Positions 43,874-51,837 of a DNA stretch of 64,000 nt are shown in pieces. The DNA comes from Hoskinsella mucinilytica (GTDB taxonomy: Bacteria > Bacillota_I > Bacilli_A > Erysipelotrichales > Erysipelotrichaceae). The notes under the pieces are model-generated. The model searched no databases. It was not told the origin of the DNA and saw nothing but the letters and a program-made list of their open reading frames with translations. Each line of letters starts with the position of its first letter. Position 1 is the first letter of the stretch. The translations under genes and the position numbers were made by a program. The stretch spans positions 1 through 64,000 of the forward strand of contig NZ_JBEQZJ010000007.1 of assembly GCF_045223415.1 (NCBI RefSeq), in the 5' to 3' direction.

Positions 43874-45223
43874 ATGGATGACCCCCAAGCGTCATCGATG
43901 ATGCTGCAATTACTGCTGATCGTAATACTGACGCTGATCAATGCTTACTTTGCTGCCAGCGAAATGGCCATAGTCTCAGTAAGTAAAACAAAGATCCACC
44001 GTTTGGTGGAAGAAGGAAATAAGAAAGCAAAGCTTGTAGAACAGCTTCTACAAGAGCCTACTGCATTCTTATCTACCATTCAAGTAGCAATCACATTGGC
44101 TGGATTCTTTAATTCCGCAAGTGCGGCTACCGGTATTTCCCTTCGTTTGGCTACAGTATTAAAACAATGGCAGATTCCTTATGGAGAAACCATTGCAATG
44201 GTTGTAATTACGATTTTATTATCCTTTGTGACGCTGATTTTTGGTGAATTGGTTCCAAAACGTATTGCTTTGCAAAACGCAGAGAAATTTTCCATGTTTT
44301 GTGCCAAACCAATTGTGGTGATTTCTAAAATTGCTTCACCGTTTATCAAAATTTTATCCTGGTCTACAAAATTTGTATTGCGTATCTTTGGCATGCATGA
44401 TGAAAATGTAGAAGAATCTTTATCAAGAGAAGAAATACGTTCTATGGTGGAAAGCGGACAGGAAAATGGTGTGTTCAATGAAACAGAAACCGAGATGATC
44501 AATAGTATCTTTGAGTTTGATGATATTCAAGCTGAAGATGTTATGACACCTAGAACAGAGGTATTCTGTATTGATATCAATGATCCTATGGAGTCCTACT
44601 TAGATGATTTGATGGAGTTACATTATACAAGAATTCCTGTATATGATGATACCGTAGATGACATTATCGGTATTCTTCATATCAAAGATTTTATGATCGA
44701 AGCTCATAAATATCATTATGATTTTGCGAAAATCGATATCAAAAAACTATTAAGAAAACCTTATTTTGTATTAGAAACAAAAAATATTGATGAATTATTT
44801 AAAGAAATGCAGAAAAAACGTCAACATATGGCAATTTTAGTAGATGAATATGGTGGATTTTCAGGTATCGCAACCATTGAGGATTTGGTAGAAGAAATCA
44901 TGGGTGATATCGAAGATGAATATGATGAAATCGAAGAACCGGAACTAAAAAAGCTAGATGATCATACTTATTTGATCGATGGTTTTATGAACGTAGATGA
45001 TTTAAATGAAGAATTATCTTTGGAAATAGAAAGTGATGATCATGATACCATATCAGGATTTCTACTTGGCTTATTGGGAAAAATACTAGAAGACGGATCA
45101 AAAACAAGTATTAACTATAAAAATCTACATTTTGATATTCTTGAAGTGGAAGATAAACACATAGAGAAAATAAAATTAACAATAGAAAATGAAACAAAAC
45201 AAGAAGATGAAACAACAGCATAA
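43874..45223 (+). CDS. CNNM/CorC-type transporter (hemolysin-family, DUF21-CBS)
   Basis: This 449-aa membrane protein has an N-terminal DUF21 domain with four hydrophobic spans (TLINAYFAASEMAIVSVSKTKI, PTAFLSTIQVAITLAGFF), a CBS pair (EDVMTPRTEVFCI... and AILVDEYGGFSGIATIEDLVEEIMGDIEDEYD) and a C-terminal CorC_HlyC domain. Members are linked to magnesium or other divalent-ion export. The name hemolysin is historic. An AAGGAGAG ribosome-binding site precedes the start, and a hairpin terminator lies at its stop. Confidence 0.9.
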   Translation: MDDPQASSMMLQLLLIVILTLINAYFAASEMAIVSVSKTKIHRLVEEGNKKAKLVEQLLQEPTAFLSTIQVAITLAGFFNSASAATGISLRLATVLKQWQIPYGETIAMVVITILLSFVTLIFGELVPKRIALQNAEKFSMFCAKPIVVISKIASPFIKILSWSTKFVLRIFGMHDENVEESLSREEIRSMVESGQENGVFNETETEMINSIFEFDDIQAEDVMTPRTEVFCIDINDPMESYLDDLMELHYTRIPVYDDTVDDIIGILHIKDFMIEAHKYHYDFAKIDIKKLLRKPYFVLETKNIDELFKEMQKKRQHMAILVDEYGGFSGIATIEDLVEEIMGDIEDEYDEIEEPELKKLDDHTYLIDGFMNVDDLNEELSLEIESDDHDTISGFLLGLLGKILEDGSKTSINYKNLHFDILEVEDKHIEKIKLTIENETKQEDETTA

Positions 45224-45246
45224 AAGACCGATGAGGTCTTTTTCTT
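45222..45246 (+). terminator. terminator after the CNNM-family gene
   Basis: AAAAGACC pairs with GGTCTTTT around GATGA, followed by TC. It overlaps the stop codon. Confidence 0.75.
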
Positions 45247-45379
45247 ATCTAAATGGTATCTATCTATGTATGATTGGTTCAAGAGAAGAAGCATTTATTG
45301 AGATTGGATCTTTACTTTTAAAAAGTTTATTATTGCATTTTTCAAGCTTTATGTTATCCTTAGAAAAAAGGAGGTAGCT

Positions 45380-45706
45380 ATGAATCATAAAGCAGAAGTG
45401 AAAGAATGGGCTACTGCTTTGATACTGAAGCGACTGAGAAATAGTAAAGCAGGATCAAAACAGTATGAGCTTGCGAATGAACTGCATATGAGCAGACAAT
45501 ATTATGGAAAATTAGAAAATGCTAGAGCAATCATAACGAAAGCGGATAAAGAGGCTATCTGTTCTTACTATGGGATGAGCTTAAGAGCATTTAACAGAAT
45601 GGTTCAAAAGGAAATGCGGATATTAACGGGAGAAGAAAAAGAAGAATACGCAACAGAAAAAGTTGACTATGTGAGGATTCGTGATGAGAAATTCCATAAC
45701 GAATAA
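45380..45706 (+). CDS. HTH DNA-binding protein, 108 aa
   Basis: This small regulator has a helix-turn-helix of Xre type: KQYELANELHMSRQYYGKLENARAIITKADKEAICSYYGMSL. The ATG follows AAAGGAGG. The C-terminal 30 residues are charged. It is the first of three small HTH genes in 2 kb. Target unknown. Confidence 0.7.
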   Translation: MNHKAEVKEWATALILKRLRNSKAGSKQYELANELHMSRQYYGKLENARAIITKADKEAICSYYGMSLRAFNRMVQKEMRILTGEEKEEYATEKVDYVRIRDEKFHNE

Positions 45707-45823
45707 TTTTTTTGACTTTACAATAAAGGGATACTTAATTTATACATAAAATATATATTATCACTTAATATGTATATCTAAAAAAGTATGATAACTCTAT
45801 AATTTATTCAAACGAGGTAAATT

Positions 45824-46153
45824 ATGGAGAATATAAATTTTGGTAAACTGATCAAGCAGAGATTAAAAGAATTAAATATGACACAGGGTAAACTTGCGAA
45901 TAAATTAGGTGTCACTGCCAGTCAGGTTTCTCATTATCTAACTGGAAAAAATGAAATACCATATCAAAATATGGTGAAAATTTGTAAGATATTAGATTTA
46001 AACTTGAATAGGTTTTATCATATTTATGATGGAGCTATCACAGAGGAAGAAATGAAATTGATAGAGACCTATCGTCTTTTAGATGCAACTCAGCAAACTG
46101 AATTATCTCATTATATGAATTATTTATTATATCAACAGCATCACACAGATTAG
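45824..46153 (+). CDS. Xre-family HTH regulator, 109 aa
   Basis: An N-terminal HTH_3 domain (KLIKQRLKELNMTQGKLANKLGVTASQVSHYLTGKNEIP) is followed by a short alpha-helical tail (MKLIETYRLLDATQQTELSHYMNYLLYQQ). Its length and tail pattern resemble the minus-strand regulator at 47173. The two flank a secreted protein and a small membrane ORF. Such tails occur in phage- and plasmid-type repressors, so the cassette may be of mobile origin. Confidence 0.82.
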   Translation: MENINFGKLIKQRLKELNMTQGKLANKLGVTASQVSHYLTGKNEIPYQNMVKICKILDLNLNRFYHIYDGAITEEEMKLIETYRLLDATQQTELSHYMNYLLYQQHHTD

Positions 46154-46332
46154 GTCAGTTGATTTTTTAAGATGCTGTTTTTTCTATTTATATAAGAATT
46201 GGCTTTTATCCGTCTTAACTATTATAACATAAATGTTTATATAATTAAATCCTTGAATATATATTTTTTTTGTAGTAGTATAACTATGTAAAGGAAGGTA
46301 GCATACAATATGCTACCTATAGGGACATGGGT

Positions 46333-46944
46333 ATGAGAAAAGTTAAAATTTTGCTATCATTAGTTATTTGTTCGTTTTTGTTATTACCATTATCAATTCA
46401 AGCCAAAGGAGAGAGAGAAATAAGAAAAAAAGATGAAATTGTTATAAATCAACAAAACGACAGTTTCACGGAATTAACTAGAGAGGAGTTTATAGAACAT
46501 ATAGCAAGAAATAATGGTATTTCTTATGAACAAGCGGAGATTGAAGTCACGCAAAAGGATTTTAATTGTTTTAAAGAAAGATCACTTAATGGTGAAATAC
46601 AGCCACGATCAATGATACTTCATTATGGTTATTTTGAATCTTATTTCTATACACCAACAGATGAATATAATGATCCACGACGAAGTACATGTGCAAAGTT
46701 TGGAGTTTATGCTTCATATTATTATCCTGATGCTGATACATCTTGGGCTTCAAGAAGATTCAATGCTGTACATGATACTTATCTTTATGCAGCTAACGAT
46801 TTTACAAGTGTCATTTTACGAAGTAAATATGCATACGTAAGTGGTTCTTATTCAATAAATTTTGATGCAAGATTTGAAATGAAAAGAGATGCACCATTTA
46901 TGTATTATGTAGAATATACAATGTCTCATAAATTTTACATTTAG
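46333..46944 (+). CDS. secreted protein of unknown function
   Basis: This ~203-aa protein has a signal peptide (VKILLSLVICSFLLLPLSIQAKG). A pro-like acidic/basic segment with EFIEHIARNNGISYEQAEIEV follows, then a Tyr/Phe-rich beta-type domain (LHYGYFESYFYTPTDEY...). ATG 46333 or ATG 46327 could be the start; neither has a strong ribosome-binding site. A single conserved-looking cysteine lies in RSTCAKFG. No family is recognised. Its position between two paired Xre regulators suggests specific regulation. Confidence 0.6.
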   Translation: MRKVKILLSLVICSFLLLPLSIQAKGEREIRKKDEIVINQQNDSFTELTREEFIEHIARNNGISYEQAEIEVTQKDFNCFKERSLNGEIQPRSMILHYGYFESYFYTPTDEYNDPRRSTCAKFGVYASYYYPDADTSWASRRFNAVHDTYLYAANDFTSVILRSKYAYVSGSYSINFDARFEMKRDAPFMYYVEYTMSHKFYI

Positions 46945-46955
46945 GTACATTATTT

Positions 46956-47108
46956 ATGCAAAATACAATCACGAAGATTATATGGATATCCTTTAGTTTG
47001 ATGGTGTATGGTGGACTAAGAGATTTTGAATATATTGCAGATTTTGCTATGGTTGTATTCATTCTTTCAATCATAGCATATCCATTAACAAATAAAAAAG
47101 AAGAGTAA
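46956..47108 (+). CDS. small membrane protein, 50 aa
   Basis: ATG 46956 opens a 50-codon frame ending just before a strong terminator. It encodes two hydrophobic helices (IIWISFSLMVYGG and ADFAMVVFILSIIAYPL) and a KKEE end. The ribosome-binding site (TTTAGGT) is weak. It starts 11 nt after the secreted protein's stop, so translation may be coupled. Unknown function. Confidence 0.45.
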   Translation: MQNTITKIIWISFSLMVYGGLRDFEYIADFAMVVFILSIIAYPLTNKKEE

Positions 47109-47110
47109 AC

Positions 47111-47147
47111 AAAAAGGAAGCCTAAGTCTAAATCGCTTCCTTTTTTT
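47111..47147. terminator. terminator between the secreted-protein unit and the minus-strand Xre gene
   Basis: AAAAAGGAAGC pairs with GCTTCCTTTTT, followed by more T. The A run on the left lets it also serve the minus strand. Confidence 0.85.
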
Positions 47148-47172
47148 AAACATTTTAACGAACCAGTAATCT

Positions 47173-47502
47173 TTATTCGTCTTTAGTAGAATACATGAGA
47201 TTTATCATACTTCGAGCAACAATTCTTTTGTTCTTAGCCGGGATTTTTCGAAAATGATTCAAAAGTTCCTCTTCAATTTCATCTAGAATGATTTTGGAGG
47301 TATCAATATCATAAATATGGTTTAGATCAATATGTAATTCTTTTGCGATAGCAATCCCGATAGATAATGGCATTTGTGTTCTACCATTAAGATAATAGCT
47401 CATAGAGCTACGGCTACAACCAACTTTTTCTGCCAATTCATTTTGACTGATTCGTTTTCGATTTAAAATTCTTTTAATTGTTTCAATAAATGGATCGTTC
47501 AT
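47173..47502 (-). CDS. Xre-family HTH regulator, 109 aa (minus strand)
   Basis: The HTH_3 domain is plain (IKRILNRKRISQNELAEKVGCSRSSMSYYLNGRTQMP), followed by a helical tail (ILDEIEEELLNHFRKIPAKNKRIVARSMINLMYST). Same size and tail type as the plus-strand regulator at 45824, with which it may compete or cooperate. It converges on the secreted-protein unit. Confidence 0.82.
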   Translation of the reverse strand: MNDPFIETIKRILNRKRISQNELAEKVGCSRSSMSYYLNGRTQMPLSIGIAIAKELHIDLNHIYDIDTSKIILDEIEEELLNHFRKIPAKNKRIVARSMINLMYSTKDE

Positions 47503-47635
47503 GTTTATTTCACACCCTTTACTTTGATTATAGTGTGTGAAATGTCCTGTATTCTATACAGTATACATAATAATGGATAAAATGATGATAAAGTGAGATG
47601 TTGTTCATGATTATGAACAGTCTTGCCAAAAAAAA

Positions 47636-47917
47636 TTACTCCTCAGAGTTGCCAAATAAAGCGTAGGTTTTTTGAAATGCATTATCTAAACCAATGCGTT
47701 TGATCCAATCAGCTATTTGCTGAAATTCATTTTCATCAAATAATCGATGAAGGTAATCTAATTTTTGTTGCTCATCCCATTGTTCCTTGAGGGCATAAGA
47801 CTCTTCTTTCATTTGTTCAAGCTCGTTCTCATAATCGATATTTTCTTGTATTTCTTCTTCACTTAGAGCTCTAGGATAAGCATAGGGGAATAATGAAATC
47901 TTCTTCTCTTTTTTCAT
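47636..47917 (-). CDS. acidic helical protein of unknown function, 93 aa
   Basis: This minus-strand ORF starts at 47917 after GAAGGAG. The protein is rich in Glu/Gln and largely helical (LSEEEIQENIDYENELEQMKEESYALKEQWDEQQ). It ends in a more globular part (IADWIKRIGLDNAFQKTYALFGNSEE). It lies upstream of the minus-strand Xre gene, with 133 nt between. No family is recognised. Confidence 0.6.
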   Translation of the reverse strand: MKKEKKISLFPYAYPRALSEEEIQENIDYENELEQMKEESYALKEQWDEQQKLDYLHRLFDENEFQQIADWIKRIGLDNAFQKTYALFGNSEE

Positions 47918-48108
47918 AATTAAAATCTCCTTCCTACTTTATAGTAAAATAAATGTAAGAAATATTCAATAAAAAGCATGACGATTTTAAATTATCTAAG
48001 GATATTCACTTGTAAATCAAGCCAATGATATGGTGTTCCTTTTTTTATCATTGATAACATAGGATTGATATAGGAATTGAATCATATGGTAGAATTTGTT
48101 GATAATAC

Positions 48109-48138
48109 AAAAAAACTCTGATCATATCAGAGTTTCAA
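48109..48138 (-). terminator. terminator downstream of tRNA-Asn
   Basis: On the minus strand AAACTCTGAT pairs with ATCAGAGTTT, followed by a T run (plus-strand A run near 48109-48114). Confidence 0.82.
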
Positions 48139-48145
48139 CGTTACA

Positions 48146-48221
48146 TGGCGCCTTAGACAAGACTCGAACTTGTGACCTGCCGGTTAACAGCCGGATGCTC
48201 TACCGACTGAGCTACTAAGGC
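48146..48221 (-). tRNA. tRNA-Asn (GTT)
   Basis: The minus strand folds as a cloverleaf: acceptor GCCTTAG/CTAAGGC, anticodon stem CCGGC-TGTTAAC-GCCGG-type with anticodon GTT, and T loop GTTCGAGTC. The 3' CCA is encoded (48146-48148). All parts are standard. Confidence 0.95.
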
Positions 48222-48308
48222 ACTTTTTTAACGCTTTGATATAATATCATATTCTATTGCTTTTGACAATATCATTTAGAGAATTTCTTGAAATTTTTAT
48301 GATTTTTT

Positions 48309-48623
48309 CTAAATTCTTTGTTTGATACAAGATGGAATTCTAGTTTGTGTTTCTTTATAGTAGTTTATGATATCAATTGCCTTTTCACATCCATTTGGGT
48401 CTATGTGATAATGGATCCATTTGCCATCTTTTTTTGCTTTGACAATTCCACTGTCAATTAAGATTTTCATATGATGGGATAAAGTGGATTGTCCTATTTG
48501 CAATTGATCTAAAAGCTCACATGCACAATGCTCTCCGGATTTTAAAATTTCAAGAATTTCAATTCTGTTTTCATCACAAAATGCTTTGAATATCATTGCT
48601 GTTTTTCTACTGCTCAATTCCAT
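48309..48623 (-). CDS. ArsR-family metalloregulator
   Basis: This 104-aa winged-helix repressor has the ArsR fold FKAFCDENRIEILEILKSGEHCACELLDQLQIGQSTLSHHMKILIDSGIV. C33 and C35 in HCACELL match the CxC metal site of arsenic-type ArsR proteins. It is divergent from the cobalamin-riboswitch operon. No arsenic export gene is present nearby. Confidence 0.88.
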   Translation of the reverse strand: MELSSRKTAMIFKAFCDENRIEILEILKSGEHCACELLDQLQIGQSTLSHHMKILIDSGIVKAKKDGKWIHYHIDPNGCEKAIDIINYYKETQTRIPSCIKQRI

Positions 48624-48652
48624 AAGAACACCCCTATCTTTAGTTGCTTTTT

Positions 48653-48703
48653 ATAATAAAAGAGATTTCGATGTTTGTCAACTTAAAATTACTTAAGATT
48701 GAC
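48653..48703 (-). promoter_or_regulatory. arsR promoter and palindromic operator
   Basis: On the minus strand TTGACA (plus 48676-48681), a 17-nt spacer and TATTAT (plus 48653-48658) form a strong promoter. An imperfect palindrome GTCAA-CTTAA ... TTAAG-A-TTGAC spans 48677-48703 and overlaps the -35. This fits self-repression by ArsR. The site may also reach the divergent operon. Confidence 0.72.
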
Positions 48704-48760
48704 GTAGCGGTTTATAGAAAAGCATGTTACAATAGCTATGTTCATTTGAAAAATGATAAG

Positions 48761-48918
48761 GATAAAGGTTCATAAAGCGATTTATGATGAAAAAGGAAGC
48801 AGGTGAAATTCCTGCGTGGTCCCGCCGCCGTAACAGGGAGTCTGTTTCATAAGGTCACTGTGTTTCATGGGAAGACGAAACAAGACGAAGAACTGAAACC
48901 GGAATACTTGCCTTTATC
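48761..48918 (+). ncRNA. cobalamin riboswitch
   Basis: The region has the closing stem GATAAAGG (48761-48768) / CCTTTATC (48911-48918). Inside are GCAGGTGAAATTCCTGC, GTCCCGCCGCCGTAACAGGG, GTCACTG and the B12-box-like ACTGAAACCGGAATACTTGCC. These elements in order are diagnostic for AdoCbl/MeCbl riboswitches. It controls the operon from 49049 to 54031. Confidence 0.93.
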
Positions 48919-48973
48919 TATATGGATGTGATTAACGAGCGATTGAGCACACCATGATTGAGAAAGATAAAGT

Positions 48974-49003
48974 ACTCTTTTCATCATGGGAAGAGTTTTT
49001 TTA
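48974..49003 (+). terminator. riboswitch expression-platform terminator
   Basis: ACTCTT (48974-48979) pairs with AAGAGT (48991-48996), followed by seven T. GATAAAG at 48966-48972 could pair with the CTTTATC arm of the riboswitch and so act as an alternative fold. Confidence 0.75.
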
Positions 49004-49048
49004 TTGAGTATCCTTATCTTTTTCTTTTGTTAGAAAAGGAGAGAACGT

Positions 49049-50254
49049 ATGAAGAAATTATTAAGTTTAGTTTTTGCATGTGCTTTGGCATTTGGCACAG
49101 TGGTACCGATTTATGCTAGTGAAAATGTAGCTAGTGTTACGAGTGAGGAGCTAACCACCATCAAAAACGGTAGTATGGCATCTTTAAAGGGAAGTGAGAA
49201 TACTTTTTATGCACTTTCTGTATTGGCTGATGGGGCTGATGAAGCATCAATGAAACAAATGGAAACAACGACGTTAAAAGCTCAGGAAGCATTGGCAACA
49301 TCATCTAGAGCTTCAGCTCAAGAAGTGGAAAAGCTTATTCTTTTATCTGAAGGATTGGGATTTGATAGCACACATTATGTGCTAAATGGAGAAACCGTTA
49401 ATTTGTTTACGGTCCTTGAAGGAAAAACGATCACATTGGTAAATGATTATACATTTGCTTTAGAGGCTCTGTATAGTGCAGGTTATACACCGGCAAAAGA
49501 AAGTAACTTAAATAAGGATGCATTGATTCAAACATTATTGAAGCTACGAAATCCGATCGATCAAGCATGGAATTATAATGCGGATTATTCAGGTTCCTAT
49601 GGAAGCAGTGATCCAGATACCACAGCTATGGTGTTATCTGCATTAGCACCATATGCAAACCAAGATGCGAAGACCATGGGGATAAGTGATGATACCAAAG
49701 CAGCAGTTGATGCGGCTGTGATAGCTGGGTTTCAGTATTTATCTTCAATGCAAGGTGTAAGTGGTGCTATGGATAATGGATATGGTGAGAATGCAAGTAC
49801 AACGGCTTTGACCATTTTAGCAATGACAGCTTATGGAAAAGATGTACTTACAGATCATCAATTTATTCAGAATGGAAAATCTTTGTTGGATGGTTTGATG
49901 AACTATAAGAATGCTGAGAATCTTGGATTTGAAGTTGCGAATTGGCAAACCGGTGAAATGGAATTAAATTTGGAATTCAGTACAGAACAGGGATTGCGTG
50001 CGCTTGTTGCATTACAAAACAGTAAAGTGAATACACCATATTATTTATATCAAGCAGGAGCATTTGCAAATGAGAATCGTAAACAACAACCGATTATAGA
50101 ACCGGAAGAAAAACCTGTTGTGACCCCACAGGAACAAGAGAAAAAAGAAGAGCCGATCATCAAAGATACCGCAAAACAAAACAAGGAGCATGGAGCAATC
50201 TGCTTATTGTTACTTGTTGGCGCAGGTGTTTTCGCAATTCGTAAATACGCTTAA
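49049..50254 (+). CDS. surface alpha-toroid protein, intrinsic-factor-like (alpha domain)
   Basis: This 401-aa protein has a signal peptide (1-24), a prenyltransferase/squalene-cyclase-type alpha-alpha toroid and a C-terminal Pro/Glu linker with a hydrophobic anchor (ICLLLLVGAGVFAI-RKYA). Repeats are visible as DPDTTAMVLSALAPY, NASTTALTILAMTAYG and STEQGLRALVALQ. Animal intrinsic factor and transcobalamin have the same toroid fused to a beta domain that matches DUF4430. Here the next gene supplies DUF4430 separately, and both follow a cobalamin riboswitch. A cobalamin-capture role is likely but unproven. Confidence 0.8.
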   Translation: MKKLLSLVFACALAFGTVVPIYASENVASVTSEELTTIKNGSMASLKGSENTFYALSVLADGADEASMKQMETTTLKAQEALATSSRASAQEVEKLILLSEGLGFDSTHYVLNGETVNLFTVLEGKTITLVNDYTFALEALYSAGYTPAKESNLNKDALIQTLLKLRNPIDQAWNYNADYSGSYGSSDPDTTAMVLSALAPYANQDAKTMGISDDTKAAVDAAVIAGFQYLSSMQGVSGAMDNGYGENASTTALTILAMTAYGKDVLTDHQFIQNGKSLLDGLMNYKNAENLGFEVANWQTGEMELNLEFSTEQGLRALVALQNSKVNTPYYLYQAGAFANENRKQQPIIEPEEKPVVTPQEQEKKEEPIIKDTAKQNKEHGAICLLLLVGAGVFAIRKYA

Positions 50255-50272
50255 TGATAAGGAGGAAAGGAT

Positions 50273-50968
50273 ATGCATAAGAATCATAAGAAAAGGCTTC
50301 AATTAGCTATACTTGCTATGATCATCATCGTATCCTTTTCTTTTCTGTTTGTATATGCAAATTCATCTAAGAAAACAGAAGAACAAAGAATCGCTATATC
50401 ATCTATTGATCATTTGAAACAACTCATACAGATAGATGAGCAGACAGAAAAGAAAACAGATCAAGATACAAAAAAAGAAGAACCAGAAACAACAAAAAAG
50501 GAAACAGAAGCTGAAGTACAGACTTCTGATTCATCAAATAAAACACCTTCTACACCACCCAATGAAAAACATAATGAAGAAATAGAACAACCAGAGGCAA
50601 AAAAATATGCAACGATTTCTATCGATATGCGAAATATTTTGACTCATGTTGAAGAGGTAGGGGAACCATATCGTGCTTTTATCCCAACAGATGGGGTATT
50701 ATTGGCTTCCACAAAAGTGGAAATCGAAGATTCTGATACAGCATACTCGCTTTTGGATAAGGTATGTAAGGCAAATGGAATCTCGTTGGATGCCAATCAG
50801 GGATATGTGAAATATATCAACCAAATAGGGGAATTCGATGCCGGGACAAGTTCCGGATGGTTATATAAGGTAAATGGTACGATGCCCAATGTGGGAAGTA
50901 ACGCTTATCATATCAAGGAGAATGATGTGATTGAATGGCGCTATAGCGTAAAAGCGGGTGATATCTGA
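50273..50968 (+). CDS. DUF4430 protein, intrinsic-factor-like (beta domain)
   Basis: This 231-aa protein has one N-terminal membrane helix (LAILAMIIIVSFSFLFVY). A Lys/Glu/Thr-rich spacer (~30-110) and a C-terminal DUF4430 domain follow. The domain shows SSGWLYKVNGTMPNVGSNAYHIKENDVIEWRYSV, the family hallmark. DUF4430 equals the beta domain of transcobalamin/intrinsic factor. The gene lies 18 nt after the toroid gene and overlaps the ECF T-component start (TGATG). With the toroid protein it could clamp cobalamin between two chains at the cell surface. Confidence 0.82.
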   Translation: MHKNHKKRLQLAILAMIIIVSFSFLFVYANSSKKTEEQRIAISSIDHLKQLIQIDEQTEKKTDQDTKKEEPETTKKETEAEVQTSDSSNKTPSTPPNEKHNEEIEQPEAKKYATISIDMRNILTHVEEVGEPYRAFIPTDGVLLASTKVEIEDSDTAYSLLDKVCKANGISLDANQGYVKYINQIGEFDAGTSSGWLYKVNGTMPNVGSNAYHIKENDVIEWRYSVKAGDI

Positions 50969-51837
50969 TGCAAGAGCTGAAACGATATCATCCTTTTGTC
51001 ATTAGTGTTTATGTGTTTACCTTTCTGATGTGGAATACGTTGATTTCTCATCCCTTCATTCATGTAATGATCTTATTGCTATCTTGGATGTTGTTGTTAG
51101 AGTTTGATGTATCCATGCGTTCTACTTTACGAAATAATCTATTGTTTATCTTATTGACAACACTAAGCAATCCTATTGTTCAACATCGAGGAGTTTACGT
51201 ATTATTTACGATATGGAATACTCCGATCACCTTGGAATCCTTAGCTTATGGTGCTGATTTGGGCTGTATGTTAAGTGGTATCATCAATCTATTTCGTATC
51301 TATTCTCATATGATTCAAACTGATCAAATTTTATATATGATGACAAGGATATCACCTAATGTTGCAACCGTGTGTTCACTTAGTATGATTCAATTATCAA
51401 GGCTACAAAAACAATATCATGATCTTAGTTTCGCAAGGAGTCTTATGGTTCATCATAACAGTTTTTTCGCTAAGATCAAAGAAAATATATGGATCGTATC
51501 AAGTTTGATTACTTGGTTGATGGAAACAAGTGTGGAAACATCGTTATCCATGCGTTCCAGAGGTTATGGAATACAAAAACGTAGCTGTTATCAAAAGTAC
51601 AAAATGGAACGAAGAGATCGTTTGCTTTTGGGATATGAAGTCATTACCATTGGTTTATCTGTTTATGCATCTATGGGACTTAAGTTTTGGTGGTATCCAA
51701 CCTTTTATGCTCATATCGAGATAGGATCTGCCATTCTTCTTTGTGTTTTGATACTGTTGTATTGTGCATTACCCTTTGTGTTCACAAGAAAGGAGACAGC
51801 GCTATGGGAAGATATCGAATCGACATCCGTAAATTAG
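50968..51837 (+). CDS. ECF transporter T component (CbiQ/EcfT family)
   Basis: This 289-aa membrane protein has about five to six hydrophobic spans and the coupling-helix motif SMRSRGYG in the last third (TSVETSLSMRSRGYG), plus a related earlier segment SLSMIQLSRLQKQYHD. It couples ATPases to an S component. It sits between the DUF4430 gene and the ATPase gene, overlapping both, so all are one transcript. Confidence 0.87.
   Translation: MQELKRYHPFVISVYVFTFLMWNTLISHPFIHVMILLLSWMLLLEFDVSMRSTLRNNLLFILLTTLSNPIVQHRGVYVLFTIWNTPITLESLAYGADLGCMLSGIINLFRIYSHMIQTDQILYMMTRISPNVATVCSLSMIQLSRLQKQYHDLSFARSLMVHHNSFFAKIKENIWIVSSLITWLMETSVETSLSMRSRGYGIQKRSCYQKYKMERRDRLLLGYEVITIGLSVYASMGLKFWWYPTFYAHIEIGSAILLCVLILLYCALPFVFTRKETALWEDIESTSVN

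Noticed and set aside
45189..45377. A 62-codon open frame after the CNNM-family gene
   Set aside because: It overlaps the end of that gene and the following terminator, has no ribosome-binding site and encodes a sequence with no coherent pattern.
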